From: JAWXCH01 sp034440595
Lineage (GTDB): Bacteria > Planctomycetota > Planctomycetia > Pirellulales > JALHPA01
Direction: 5' to 3'
Assembly (NCBI GenBank): GCA_034440595.1
Contig: JAWXCH010000236.1
Location: 1-22,163 of the forward strand
DNA: 22,163 nt
Notes under the pieces: generated by a model
The model's database searches: none
The model's input: only the letters and a program-made list of their open reading frames with translations
What the model was told of the DNA's origin: nothing
Shown here: piece by piece, positions 1 to 8,811 of the stretch
Layout: every line of letters begins with the position of its first letter
Numbering within the stretch: the first letter of the stretch is position 1
Made by a program: the position numbers and the translations under genes

Positions 1-1220
1 CTTCGCGCGCTCCACCGGGTATTCATAAACACCCCGGCCAGCGCGTAGTAATCGCTCTGCGGAACCGCATCGAACTTGTGATCGTGACACTGCGAACACC
101 CGATCGTCGTACCAAGAAATCCTTTGCTCACGGTGTCGATGATGTTCGACATCGTCTCCTGAGTAACTCCCTCCACCTGCGCGCTATCGCCATGCCGACG
201 CTCTCCAAGCCGTAACGCCATCGGACCGATCATCGCTTCATTCATCCCGCTGGCATCGACGCGCGGGGGCAACAGGTCACCCGCAATCTGTTCGCGAATC
301 AACTGATTGAATGGCAGGTCGGTGTTCATGGCACGCACCAGGTAGTCGCGGTACATCCAGGCATTCTTGGTCGGGGCGTCCCATTCGTACCCGTGCGTGT
401 CGGAATAATGCACTACATCCATCCAGTGCCTGGCCCAGCGTTCGCCGAAATGGGGCGAGGCAAGCAGCCGATCCACGACCTTTTCATAAGCATCCGCCGA
501 TGAATCACTGAGAAACGCCTCAACTTCCGCGCGAGTCGGTGGCAACCCGGTGAGCGCAAACGTCACGCGGCGCAGCAGCACTTGCTTTTCGGCCTCGGGT
601 GCAGGCGCAAGATTTTTGGCCTCTAGTTTAGCCAGGATAAATCGATCGATCGGGTGATCCGACCAGGCGGTATATTTCACCCCCGGTACAGCCGGGTTCT
701 TGACCGGTTGCAGGCTCCACCATTGGTGCCGGAGCTTCATCGCGACATCAAACGAACTGGACTGTGCCAGCTCAGCCGCAGTAGGCGGCTTATGGCGCGG
801 GTCATAAGCACCGGTTGCGATCCACGTTTCAAAATCCGCAACCACCTGCGGGGCCAGCTTGGATCCATCCTGCGGCATTTCCATCCCTTCGACTTCATGT
901 CGCAAGATAGCCAGCAGACGACTCTCGGCCGGTTTGCCCGGAATCACAATTGGACCGTTGGCTCCACCGGCGAGCAGTCCCGCACGATGATCCAGCTTCA
1001 ATTCACCATCGGCATCCTTGATCGAATTATGGCACTCGTAGCAGTGCGCGATCAAAACCGGGCGAATCTTCTTTTCAAAGAACTCCCGCTGCGCAGCCGT
1101 TGCCGCTTGCTTGGGCGAACTCTTGGCTGACTCGTCGGCATTTACCAACACGCACACCACCAGCGTGCCGATGGCAACGCCCGCTAGCAGAATTCGCAGA
1201 TGGGTTGTGGTGGAGGGCAT
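1..1220 (-). CDS. PSCyt1/DUF1549 cytochrome-like exported protein, 3' end cut by window edge
   Basis: This is the first 406 codons of a large planctomycete-type protein; the rest lies left of the window. Translation from the ATG at 1220 gives a basic and hydrophobic N-terminus (residues about 8-28) that looks like a signal peptide or anchor. A haem-binding CYECH motif follows at 60-64, inside a PSCyt1-like segment. A DUF1549 region then runs to the edge and carries a second CXXCH, CSQCH, at 375-379. The frame stays open with no frameshift. The protein is closely similar to the one encoded at 2886-6353, with most residues identical over the shared part. By family knowledge it should continue into DUF1553. 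No Shine-Dalgarno sequence is visible before the ATG. The gene follows the DUF1501 gene on the same strand after a 173-base AT-rich gap. Its substrate is unknown; family members are presumed periplasmic c-type cytochrome-like proteins. Confidence 0.9.
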   Translation of the reverse strand, partial: MPSTTTHLRILLAGVAIGTLVVCVLVNADESAKSSPKQAATAAQREFFEKKIRPVLIAHCYECHNSIKDADGELKLDHRAGLLAGGANGPIVIPGKPAESRLLAILRHEVEGMEMPQDGSKLAPQVVADFETWIATGAYDPRHKPPTAAELAQSSSFDVAMKLRHQWWSLQPVKNPAVPGVKYTAWSDHPIDRFILAKLEAKNLAPAPEAEKQVLLRRVTFALTGLPPTRAEVEAFLSDSSADAYEKVVDRLLASPHFGERWARHWMDVVHYSDTHGYEWDAPTKNAWMYRDYLVRAMNTDLPFNQLIREQIAGDLLPPRVDASGMNEAMIGPMALRLGERRHGDSAQVEGVTQETMSNIIDTVSKGFLGTTIGCSQCHDHKFDAVPQSDYYALAGVFMNTRWSAR

Positions 1221-1393
1221 GGAGGCTATTTGTAAATACAAACTACTCAATAACTGATAGCAAATAACAAATCTCTTTTCGGACGAAGTTTTCCACTCAC
1301 TGCTGATCTGTCATTTGTTATCAATCATTTATTATTTGTTATTGATTTTAAAACAAAGTCCGGCGAGAATATCACCCGCCCATTGACTCATAC
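1221..1393. other. AT-rich intergenic island with short direct and inverted repeats
   Basis: This gap between two minus-strand genes is far more AT-rich than its surroundings. The 9-mer ATTTGTTAT occurs at 1313-1321 and 1334-1342, and its inverse ATAACAAAT at 1264-1272, so alternative hairpins are possible. A smaller palindrome, TTTGTA-AA-TACAAA, lies at 1229-1242, immediately upstream of the start codon at 1220. The gap could hold a promoter for the left-hand gene or separate its expression from the upstream pair. No clear -35/-10 pair was identified. Confidence 0.5.
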
Positions 1394-2896
1394 CTAACTC
1401 AACAAATCCTTCAACACCCGACCCTTCACATCGGTCAGGCGCATATCGCGGCCACCAAAGCGATAGGTCAATTTCTCGTGATTCATTCCCAACTGATGCA
1501 AAATAGTCGCGTGCATATCGTGAACATCAATCAGATTTTCGACGGCGTTCATCCCCATCTCGTCGGTAGCGCCATAGGTCATGCCGCCTCGGATTCCACC
1601 ACCGGCCATGCAGATGGTGTAGCCGCTGACATGATGATCGCGACCATCGCCGCTTGCAGTGTGCGGAGTGCGTCCCATCTCACCGGCCCAGACTATTAGC
1701 GTCTCATCCAGCAGCCCACGCATTTTCAGATCTTTGATCAAGGCGGCCACCGGCTGGTCCGTAATTCTGGCATTCTCTGCATGCCGCTTCTTCAATTGAC
1801 CATGCTGATCCCAAGGGGCATTATTGGAATGCGTCAGAGGGCACGTCACTTCGATAAACCGCACACCCGCCTCGACCAGCCGCCGCGCACGCAAGCACTG
1901 CATGGCATAAAATCGATCGTAATCGGTTTCGCGGTCCACCCCGTACATGGCCAGGGTCGCCGGCGTTTCGCCGCTGATATCGCACAGATCCGGGACCAGC
2001 AGTTGCATTTGCGCGGCAGTTTCATAATTCTTCACCGCGGCCTCAATGGCCTCGGCTCCCCCTGCGCCGGCCGGGCGTGCATCTTGCTGGCGCAAGTAGT
2101 CCAACTTCGCTCGCTGAATTTCCCACGGGTCGGACGGCACAATATTGTCCACCGGCTGGCCTTTGGCGCGAATTAGTGTGGCCTGGTGCGTGGCCGGCAA
2201 CCAGGAACAGGCAAAGTTCTGAAAGCCACCGTTGGGAATCCAATCGTTGTTCAGAACGACGTAGCCCGGCAGTTGCTCGTTTTCCGTACCCAGACCATAA
2301 GAGACCCAGGCACCGACGCTGGGTGCGGCACCGATACTGCGGCCGGTGTGCAACAGCAGGTTCTGCGCTCCGTGCAGCGGCGACTCGCCGACCATTGAGC
2401 GAATTACGCACAGGTCATCGATCACGCCGGCCATGTGGGGAAACAGATCGCTAACCCACAGGCCAGAGCTGCCGTGCTGTTTAAATTTCCAAGGGCTTTG
2501 TAGCCACTTGCGACTCTCGCCGACGCCTTGGGAAAGTGCATCGGCCTTCCACGCGGCCGACTTGCCGTTTCGTTTGGCCAGTTCCGGTTTAGGATCGAAC
2601 GAATCAACGTGTGAGACACCCCCATCCATGAACAGAAAGATGACATGCTTCGCACGCGGCGCAAAGTGCGTCGGCGGTGCGGCAGCCTCGGCTGCTCCCC
2701 AGCGATTGGCCAGACCGGCAAACGCCATGTAGCCAAAGCCGAGGCTCGATTGCTTCAGCCAACTACGACGCGAGTACGATGGTCCCACTCGCCCGGGGCA
2801 AAGCGGATTGTGCGAAGGAGCCTGCTGCATCGCGTCATGCCGATTATTGAAATCGGTACTCCGATCAGTTAATTCGGTACTCCGATCAGTAAACAT
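1394..2896 (-). CDS. DUF1501 family protein with Tat signal
   Basis: This encodes a 500-residue DUF1501 protein of the alkaline phosphatase/sulfatase-like superfamily, common in planctomycetes next to DUF1549/DUF1553 genes. A twin-arginine motif, SRRSWLK, lies at residues 42-48 and is followed by a hydrophobic stretch, so export of a folded protein by Tat is expected. Family hallmarks are the segment HVIFLFMDGGVSHVDSFDPK after the signal and the C-terminal HDMHATILHQLGMNHEKLTY and GGRDMRLTDV. The start was set at the ATG at 2896 because AAGGAG sits 7 bases upstream (2909-2904). The frame is open further upstream and there is also an ATG at 2830 directly before the Tat signal, but neither has such a site. 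The start overlaps the upstream stop by 11 bases, so translational coupling is likely. The first 20 residues contain an in-frame TDRST repeat. The catalytic role of DUF1501 proteins is not established. Confidence 0.92.
   Translation of the reverse strand: MFTDRSTELTDRSTDFNNRHDAMQQAPSHNPLCPGRVGPSYSRRSWLKQSSLGFGYMAFAGLANRWGAAEAAAPPTHFAPRAKHVIFLFMDGGVSHVDSFDPKPELAKRNGKSAAWKADALSQGVGESRKWLQSPWKFKQHGSSGLWVSDLFPHMAGVIDDLCVIRSMVGESPLHGAQNLLLHTGRSIGAAPSVGAWVSYGLGTENEQLPGYVVLNNDWIPNGGFQNFACSWLPATHQATLIRAKGQPVDNIVPSDPWEIQRAKLDYLRQQDARPAGAGGAEAIEAAVKNYETAAQMQLLVPDLCDISGETPATLAMYGVDRETDYDRFYAMQCLRARRLVEAGVRFIEVTCPLTHSNNAPWDQHGQLKKRHAENARITDQPVAALIKDLKMRGLLDETLIVWAGEMGRTPHTASGDGRDHHVSGYTICMAGGGIRGGMTYGATDEMGMNAVENLIDVHDMHATILHQLGMNHEKLTYRFGGRDMRLTDVKGRVLKDLLS
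2853..2890. repeat. 17-bp tandem repeat with 21-bp period at a gene overlap
   Basis: The 17-mer TCGGTACTCCGATCAGT occurs at 2853-2869 and again at 2874-2890 without mismatch, spaced by TAAT. The 21-base period keeps frame and gives the repeated peptide TDRST near the N-terminus of the DUF1501 protein. The right-hand copy also contains the TGA stop (2888-2886) of the upstream gene. Confidence 0.9.
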
Positions 2897-5800
2897 ATAT
2901 GAACTCCTTGGTATTAAAAATCGCATGGGCGGCGTCTTGCCAGGCAGGTTGAAATTGAGCAGCATCGTCCAGTTTGGCGCCGCGCAAGACGGCGCAACGG
3001 ATCACTAAATCGACAACGCGCTGCACCTCTGCGGGCTGCGGCGGTCGCGCATAGGCAGCGTACAGCATCTGCTCCACTTTTTCCGCCGCCGTGGTATCTT
3101 TATTGCGAAGCACCTGCTCGCTCCAGTACTTAGCCATCGCCACCACCAGCGGATCGTTCAGCATCGCCAAAGCTTGATCGGGAACGTTGGTTGTATCTCG
3201 CTTGCCGATTGTCAGTTTAGGGAGTGGCTGATTGAAAATCGCCAAAAACTTCGGCGGCTCCATCATCGTCATCTTTAAGTAGATACTGCGACGCCCATTG
3301 CCGTCCAGCGGGCCAATAAACAATCTTTTTCTCGCATCCTCTGCCATGCGATGTGGATCGATCGGCGGTCCGCCAATTGCCGGATCGAGCCGACCGGAAA
3401 CCAGCAGCAGAGAATCGCGAATTGCCTCGGCATCGAGGCGGCGCAGCGGTCGATGGTGCCACAGCCGGTTCTCAGGGTCAACTTCTAAAGCCACCGCAGA
3501 TGTCTGTCCACTTTGCCGCCAGGTATGACTAATGACGATCGACCGAATCAGTTTCTTCTGCGACCAGTTTTCCTGTGTGAAGCTGTGCGTAAGCCAGTCG
3601 AGTAGCTCTGGATGGGTCGGTCTCTCACCCAGGTGGCCAAAATCGTCCGGGGTGCGGACAAGCCCTTCTCCAAACAGTTGCAGCCAAATTCGATTCACCA
3701 GCACACGGGCAGTCAGCGGATTCTGACTGCTGGCAATGACATTCGCCAGTTTCAGGCGACCACTCGTGCGATCGTTTTCCGCCAGTGGTACAGCGGCGGA
3801 GAGCGCGGCCTGGCCCCCTAATAGGTTAAGCACACCGCGGGGCACCTCGTCACCCAGCTCTTCATACGACCCGCGAATATTGATCCGTTCGTTCTGCGCC
3901 TCATTCCATTCGGCAGCCGAACCGATCGTGCGATTCGGCTGTAGCTTCGCCTCGGTCTGGCGGTAACGAGCCAATAGCTGAGCCAGCTCTGAATCTTGCG
4001 GAAAGTCATTCTTCAGTAACCCGGCGGAGAGGGCGTCATTGAGCAGTAACACATCCTCGCTGGTGCTTTTTCCTTCGCGCAAACGTTCGACAGCCGCCAG
4101 CACTGTATCGGCAAAGCGGTCAGCCCAGGCTGCTTTCGGTTGCGGTATAGTGGCATCGGAGAACAGCGGCTGAAAGCGCGCCAGCTCGTCGCGCGGGCCT
4201 TTCTTCGTCGCGTGGCGATAGATCTTGGTAACGCCGAACCAAGAATTTGGATCGGTGATCGCCTCCACGGACATACCCTTCAGATTGACCCGTGGCGGAA
4301 AGTTATTGTTGAGCGTCTTGGTCGCCATTTCAAAATAGATGCGACGCACAGCAGTATCGAAATCTCCAGTAAATCGTACAAACCGGCCCGCCTTCATCTC
4401 CAGCCAGGCCAGCGTCGGCTGATTAATAAAAAGCATCCGCTCTGGATGAACCGCCTGATCGATAATAAAAGACTGCGCCGCGTGATTTCCCCCGGCATGG
4501 CCAACCGAAAATGTCACCGGTGCTTGAGAGTCGAAAAACGAACTGCGTAGCACTCCACCCAGCCGCTGCGACCAGACATGCGACCATCGACCAGCCGGCA
4601 GGATCTGATCAATCACGCGATTTCCGTTCAATGCGATGACCAACTCGCCATCGGCCACCAGACCATGCTGCATGCCGAAGCCGTCCCATTTCCAGCCCGG
4701 CACGGGATCGTTTGAGTCGTGCTCTGCCTGGCCCGAGGGCGTGAAGTCGGCCATGAGGGTCAGGTTAGCCTTGTTGGCTGCCGCGCGACCCTTATGTTCC
4801 GCTTGAAATTCATCCAGCGACAGTGGTGCCGTCGTCTGCCGGTGCCAGATTTCACTCAGTGTTGCCGGAAACTTCTGCTGCTTGGTTGATCGTTTCGACA
4901 CCGTCGCGACCTGCGTTGCCGCTATCTCCTGCGAGTCCACTTCTTTGGCATTAGCCATTGCGGTCGGCTTCGCATCGGCAGGGGACTTCAGCGACATTAG
5001 ATTCGTGATCAACGCTTCGCGAGAAGCGAGCCAATCGGTCGTCAGCTCGGCGCGAATCGCACTTTTAATCCCTCGCAGTTCCTCAATCGTCGCTAAATTG
5101 GGATCCACCGCGTCGACGCAGCGCGCTCCCCAGCGGGTACTCATAAACACCCCTGCCAGTGCGTAGTAATCGCTCTGCGGGACTGCATCAAATTTGTGAT
5201 CGTGGCACTGCGAACAAGCGACCGTCGTGCCAAGGAGCCCTTTGCTCACCGTGTCGATGATGTTCGCAACTGTCTCTTGCGTAGTGCCTTCAAACTGCGC
5301 ATTGTCGCCGTTGCGGCGCTCACCCAGCCGCATGGCCATCGGGCCAATCATCGCCTCGTTGATGTTCGTCGCCGCGTCCACTCGCGCGGGCAGCAGGTCA
5401 CCAGCAATCTGCTCGCGAATGAGTTGATCAAAAGGCAGATCGGCATTCATCGCACGCACCAGATAGTCGCGGTACATCCAGCCGTTCTTGACCGGTATAT
5501 CGCGCTCAAACCCGTGGGAGTCCGAATAGTGGACCACATCCATCCAGTGTCTGGCCCAGCGTTCGCCGAAATGTGGTGATACCAGAAGCCGATCGACCAC
5601 CTTTTCATAGGCGTCCGGCGAAGTATCTCTTTGAAACGCATCGACCTCCTCCCGCGTCGGTGGCAGGCCGGTCAGCGCAAACGTCACGCGCCGCAGCAGA
5701 ATCTGCTTCCCTGCCTCAGGCGCAGGTGCCAAGTTTTTGGCTTCCAGCGCGGCCAATATAAATCGATCGATCGGATGCTCCGACCAGGCAGCATTCTTGA

Positions 5801-6353
5801 CCGCCGGCAACGCGGGCTTCTTGACCGGCTGCAAGCTCCACCACTGCTGACGCAGCTTCAGCGCCACATCGAACGATGTAGAGTGAGCCAGCTCCCCCGC
5901 CGTCGGAGCTTTATCTCGCGGGTCGTAGGCACCGGTTGCGATCCAGGTTTCAAAGTCAGCGATCACTTCGGGAGAAAACTTCGCTCCCCCCTGCGGCATT
6001 TCCATCCCCTCGACCTCATGCCGCAGAATTGCCAGCAGCCGACTCTCGCTGGGCTGGCCCGGTACAACGATCTTGCCATTGCTTCCCCCTTTCAACAGCG
6101 CCTCGCGATGGTCCAGCGCCAACTCGCCATCGGGTTCCTGCACCGAATTGTGGCATTCATAACAGTGCGCGATTAAAACCGGGCGAATGCGACTCTCAAA
6201 GAACTCTCGCTGCGCCGCAACGGACTTCTGCGCTGCTTTTTCGGGCACATGTTTCAAAGGCTCAGCCGCAATCGCCAACAACGCACCTGCTACCAACGCG
6301 CCCACCGCGGCACATGGCAGCAAAATCCGAACTGAAAGCGGAGAGCCGTGCAT
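2886..6353 (-). CDS. PSCyt1/DUF1549/DUF1553 cytochrome-like exported protein
   Basis: This 1155-residue protein shows the full planctomycete architecture. A signal peptide or anchor covers about residues 8-30 and a PSCyt1 segment carries haem motif CYECH at 64-68. DUF1549 spans about 185-405 and has a second CXXCH, CSQCH, at 380-384. A middle region of about 540-730, with a GWKWDGFGM stretch and a predicted beta-rich look, may be a carbohydrate-binding-like insert. DUF1553 runs from about 860 to the end, with VLVNRIWLQLFGEGLV and the C-terminal NTKEFIYVY. It should act in the periplasm or at the cell surface; electron transfer or polysaccharide handling has been suggested for the family, but no reaction is proven. 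It is the first gene of a leftward unit and overlaps the DUF1501 gene by 11 bases. Its N-terminal 400 residues closely match the gene at 1-1220. The ATG at 6353 is the only plausible start near the signal peptide; no Shine-Dalgarno sequence is evident. Confidence 0.93.
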   Translation of the reverse strand: MHGSPLSVRILLPCAAVGALVAGALLAIAAEPLKHVPEKAAQKSVAAQREFFESRIRPVLIAHCYECHNSVQEPDGELALDHREALLKGGSNGKIVVPGQPSESRLLAILRHEVEGMEMPQGGAKFSPEVIADFETWIATGAYDPRDKAPTAGELAHSTSFDVALKLRQQWWSLQPVKKPALPAVKNAAWSEHPIDRFILAALEAKNLAPAPEAGKQILLRRVTFALTGLPPTREEVDAFQRDTSPDAYEKVVDRLLVSPHFGERWARHWMDVVHYSDSHGFERDIPVKNGWMYRDYLVRAMNADLPFDQLIREQIAGDLLPARVDAATNINEAMIGPMAMRLGERRNGDNAQFEGTTQETVANIIDTVSKGLLGTTVACSQCHDHKFDAVPQSDYYALAGVFMSTRWGARCVDAVDPNLATIEELRGIKSAIRAELTTDWLASREALITNLMSLKSPADAKPTAMANAKEVDSQEIAATQVATVSKRSTKQQKFPATLSEIWHRQTTAPLSLDEFQAEHKGRAAANKANLTLMADFTPSGQAEHDSNDPVPGWKWDGFGMQHGLVADGELVIALNGNRVIDQILPAGRWSHVWSQRLGGVLRSSFFDSQAPVTFSVGHAGGNHAAQSFIIDQAVHPERMLFINQPTLAWLEMKAGRFVRFTGDFDTAVRRIYFEMATKTLNNNFPPRVNLKGMSVEAITDPNSWFGVTKIYRHATKKGPRDELARFQPLFSDATIPQPKAAWADRFADTVLAAVERLREGKSTSEDVLLLNDALSAGLLKNDFPQDSELAQLLARYRQTEAKLQPNRTIGSAAEWNEAQNERINIRGSYEELGDEVPRGVLNLLGGQAALSAAVPLAENDRTSGRLKLANVIASSQNPLTARVLVNRIWLQLFGEGLVRTPDDFGHLGERPTHPELLDWLTHSFTQENWSQKKLIRSIVISHTWRQSGQTSAVALEVDPENRLWHHRPLRRLDAEAIRDSLLLVSGRLDPAIGGPPIDPHRMAEDARKRLFIGPLDGNGRRSIYLKMTMMEPPKFLAIFNQPLPKLTIGKRDTTNVPDQALAMLNDPLVVAMAKYWSEQVLRNKDTTAAEKVEQMLYAAYARPPQPAEVQRVVDLVIRCAVLRGAKLDDAAQFQPAWQDAAHAIFNTKEFIYVY
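2904..2909 (-). promoter_or_regulatory. Strong Shine-Dalgarno site deciding the DUF1501 start
   Basis: The minus strand reads AAGGAG followed by 7 bases and ATG at 2896. It is the best ribosome binding site in this operon and lies inside the last codons of the upstream gene. It supports the 2896 start over the ATG at 2830. Confidence 0.8.
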
Positions 6354-6454
6354 AGGGAGCAGTACAGGTTATCGACTGCAAAAGGCGGGTGATTTTGGCC
6401 CTAAGTGCAACAGCCAGCAACACCTCGGGCGGGACTATCTATGCTACCCGATAG

Positions 6455-6473
6455 AAAACGCTTTCTGCAAGCG
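6455..6473 (-). terminator. Weak hairpin plus T-run downstream of the lipoprotein gene
   Basis: On the minus strand CGCTT-GCAGA-AAGCG (6473-6459) is followed directly by TTTT (6458-6455), 53 bases after the lipoprotein stop. The 5-bp stem is short, so this is only a candidate intrinsic terminator. A second inverted repeat, GCGGTG (6480-6485) with CACCGC (6502-6507), lies between it and the gene. Confidence 0.3.
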
Positions 6474-6525
6474 AAATCTGCGGTGGATTGCAGACAAAAT
6501 TCACCGCGGGAGGTGTCCTGCTCTA

Positions 6526-6987
6526 TCAGCGTTCCGCTTTGATTGTCGCAGCATTGGGACTTTCGCTGTCGCTATCTGAGGAACACTCCGCAATACCCAA
6601 TTGACCATCGGTCATTTCGAGTTGGTAGGACTTACCAGCCTCAAAATGTGCCGTCACTGTCGCGACCTTTGTTGGATCGTCATCGGCATCGAGGGCCAAT
6701 GTGTGGGTTCCAGCCGGGATCAAAGCCTGCGGTACGACTGTGTGGATCGGATGGCTCGCGCGTTCTACGGGTCGTCCGTCGACTGCAATGACACTGTAGC
6801 CGGTATCAAAGTCTCTGGGCGGCGAGCAATCGTGAAGAACCGCGCGATTCGCTGAAGATGGTCGGCTAGCTGAACATCCAGCGACCATTGTTACGGCCAA
6901 TAGTGAGACGAACAACCGGTACAGCTGCGTGTACTGACCACTTCTACTTCCGGCCAGTTGTGAGCGACTGTATGATGTGCGTTCCAT
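6526..6987 (-). CDS. Small predicted lipoprotein
   Basis: The 153-residue product starts with a basic N-region and a hydrophobic stretch ending in the lipobox VAGC, with the lipidated cysteine at residue 38. This predicts processing by signal peptidase II and membrane anchoring. The mature part has a short beta-rich domain with IPAGTHTLAL at about 92-101 and FEAGKSYQLEM at about 115-125. This pattern resembles small lipoproteins that present a PEGA- or DUF2846-like fold, but I cannot assign a family. The tail is serine/aspartate-rich. An AGAGG ribosome binding site lies 6 bases before the ATG at 6987. The gene is on the same strand as the cytochrome-like operon 172 bases downstream, with hairpins between them, so it is probably a separate unit. 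Function unknown. Confidence 0.75.
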   Translation of the reverse strand: MERTSYSRSQLAGSRSGQYTQLYRLFVSLLAVTMVAGCSASRPSSANRAVLHDCSPPRDFDTGYSVIAVDGRPVERASHPIHTVVPQALIPAGTHTLALDADDDPTKVATVTAHFEAGKSYQLEMTDGQLGIAECSSDSDSESPNAATIKAER

Positions 6988-7194
6988 CGCATACCTCTGA
7001 TGTTTTCCGACGAGGTTTCGCTCGGTGATCCCAACCGTTCACCGGTTTACCATTTATCCCGCCTTTCGTATATCGGAATAAACGTGAAAATGCCTTGCGT
7101 AAGGCGCAGGGCTTCTATCGAAAGTTCCCGAGAATCGGAAAATATTCCGAACAGCTAGACATCTGCTGCCGATTGTGATCTCGGCTCGCGAACC

Positions 7195-8448
7195 TCACCC
7201 TGCGCGCGTGGCTAGAATGAGGTCTTCGTGCTCAAAGGCCGAAGCCATCCTGGCAATCGCCTTCTCTGCAATTCCATACTGCTTGGCGACGTGCCGCCAC
7301 CGCGATGTTGCCGTGCCCACCTCTCGTGCAACGTTTCGAGCCGCAGGTACGTGCAGGCCGAACTCCTCCGCTACCTCGAATGCCAGGTCCAGAGATGCCG
7401 CAGGGGAGTCAAACGTGATGGTAGTACTCAGCAATCGGGGCTTGATTTCCGTAGGGACGGGATTTAGGTCGTAGGCCGGAGATAGTTTCCAACCGGCGGT
7501 CCCATCGTACAGAAACCCGTGGTTTCGCAGATGATCGTCCGTATTTGAGATCAGAACATTGAATACCATTCGTCGCCATAGCTCGCTCAAGTCGCTGCCG
7601 GGGCTGGCGCCATGCTGTCGGATCGCATCAGCGATCTCCAGGTAGCTATGTGTCTGGTGGTCACGCGCTCCGAGCATGCTCATCGCAGATAAGAACGGGA
7701 TGCGTCGCTGACCGCTGCGGTCGAACCGCTCTAGCAACAGTACCGACCTGCCCGACACTTGCTCCATTCGCCACGAAGGCACGGTAATTCCGGCATGCTG
7801 TGCTAGCGACAGAGCCACTCCCTCCCACGATTCGACGTCGAAATCATCATTTCGCTGCGGAAACTTTGCAATGGCAAGCCGGCCGTCGCTTTCACGCACG
7901 GTCGCCTTGGGTCGAGCGCCGCCGAGCGAAGACCCTGGCGCCAGCAGCAGTCGCAATTCCTCGTCCGTGTCGGTTTCCGTCTCGAAGTGGGATGCGGCAG
8001 CCAAGAGCCTGGGCAGTTCGATCACCGGGGGAATGCGCGTTCCCTCCGCTTCGGCGAGAAACGGCCCAACTTCCTGAAGCGAAAATCGAAGCGCCCCCTG
8101 CCGCGATTCGTCATCGACAAGCAGTAGATAGTCGCTTTCGCCAAGCGTACGCGGTGTTCGCCTCTCTCTTGCTGCACGGCGACGTTCACCATAACGCATC
8201 AGCGTTCGCCCCCAGCGATCAGGGGCAGAATCTCCCAATGAACCAAAGATGGCCTGGTCCTGTGCGGTATGTTGCGGGCCAACACCCAGATACAGCGCCG
8301 GTTCTAGTGAAAATCGCTGCGGATCTGTCAGCCAATCTTTGTCATACTCAAACGTGGCGCTTTCCCGCCCGTGATGCAGGCGCGACCATAGCCTACCAAC
8401 CAGAACGGGGCCTCCTTGTAAGTCGATATACGCGAAAATCGCACTCAT
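7195..8448 (-). CDS. hipA: HipA-like serine/threonine kinase toxin
   Basis: This 417-residue protein has the HipA kinase layout. The N-terminal subdomain covers about residues 1-110. A Gly/Ser loop, GSSLGGARPKA, lies at 172-182. The likely ATP-binding lysine is K195 in LAIAKF, the catalytic loop SNTDDHLRNHGF lies at 301-312 with the acidic pair D304/D305, and the metal-binding LSPAYDLNP lies at 322-330 with D327. All key positions look intact, so the kinase is probably active. E. coli HipA phosphorylates glutamyl-tRNA synthetase and stops translation; the target here is unknown. The start codon overlaps the stop of the upstream antitoxin gene in an ATGA junction, as expected for a co-translated toxin-antitoxin pair. 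The length is close to that of other family members. Confidence 0.93.
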   Translation of the reverse strand: MSAIFAYIDLQGGPVLVGRLWSRLHHGRESATFEYDKDWLTDPQRFSLEPALYLGVGPQHTAQDQAIFGSLGDSAPDRWGRTLMRYGERRRAARERRTPRTLGESDYLLLVDDESRQGALRFSLQEVGPFLAEAEGTRIPPVIELPRLLAAASHFETETDTDEELRLLLAPGSSLGGARPKATVRESDGRLAIAKFPQRNDDFDVESWEGVALSLAQHAGITVPSWRMEQVSGRSVLLLERFDRSGQRRIPFLSAMSMLGARDHQTHSYLEIADAIRQHGASPGSDLSELWRRMVFNVLISNTDDHLRNHGFLYDGTAGWKLSPAYDLNPVPTEIKPRLLSTTITFDSPAASLDLAFEVAEEFGLHVPAARNVAREVGTATSRWRHVAKQYGIAEKAIARMASAFEHEDLILATRAG

Positions 8449-8777
8449 GGCTTATCTTTCGATCGCTTGGTTCGTATCCGCTTTGGCAGGCGTTCTTCTT
8501 CCAGTGCCAGCCCGAGATCGTCTTGGCGAGGATCGGCAATTTCGCTCAGCCTCTCGACAAGCCCGAGGACAAACAGCATTGATGCATAGACACCGATCGA
8601 TACGGAGCTGCTCCCCTTCTCTGCTTTCGCCAGAGTAGCCCGCGTGACACCGACTCGCTCGGCCATCAACGCCGTAGGAATTCGCCGCCGCCGGCGCGCA
8701 TCGCGTAAGTCGCTACCGAGCTTTCGCAGGGAGCGCTTAACGGCAATCGGCGGGGTGAGAGAGGTTTTCCGGCCCAT
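8445..8777 (-). CDS. hipB: HipB-like HTH antitoxin and repressor
   Basis: The 110-residue product contains an XRE-type helix-turn-helix at about residues 16-77, with the recognition region MAERVGVTRATLAKAEKG. Its C-terminal tail, about 98-110, is strongly basic. It lies directly before the HipA-like kinase and overlaps it by 4 bases. By analogy with hipBA it should bind and neutralise the kinase and repress its own promoter. The ATG at 8777 has no visible Shine-Dalgarno sequence. The upstream region holds a promoter-like pair and an imperfect palindrome that could be its operator. It is larger than E. coli HipB because of the tail. Confidence 0.88.
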   Translation of the reverse strand: MGRKTSLTPPIAVKRSLRKLGSDLRDARRRRRIPTALMAERVGVTRATLAKAEKGSSSVSIGVYASMLFVLGLVERLSEIADPRQDDLGLALEEERLPKRIRTKRSKDKP

Positions 8778-8811
8778 AATTACGCTATCTAAATTAGCCT
8801 CTAATACAGTT

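Noticed and set aside
2043..2454. Open frames on both strands inside the DUF1501 gene
   Set aside because: The DUF1501 protein is continuous with clear family motifs; these frames give arginine-rich, unconserved translations.
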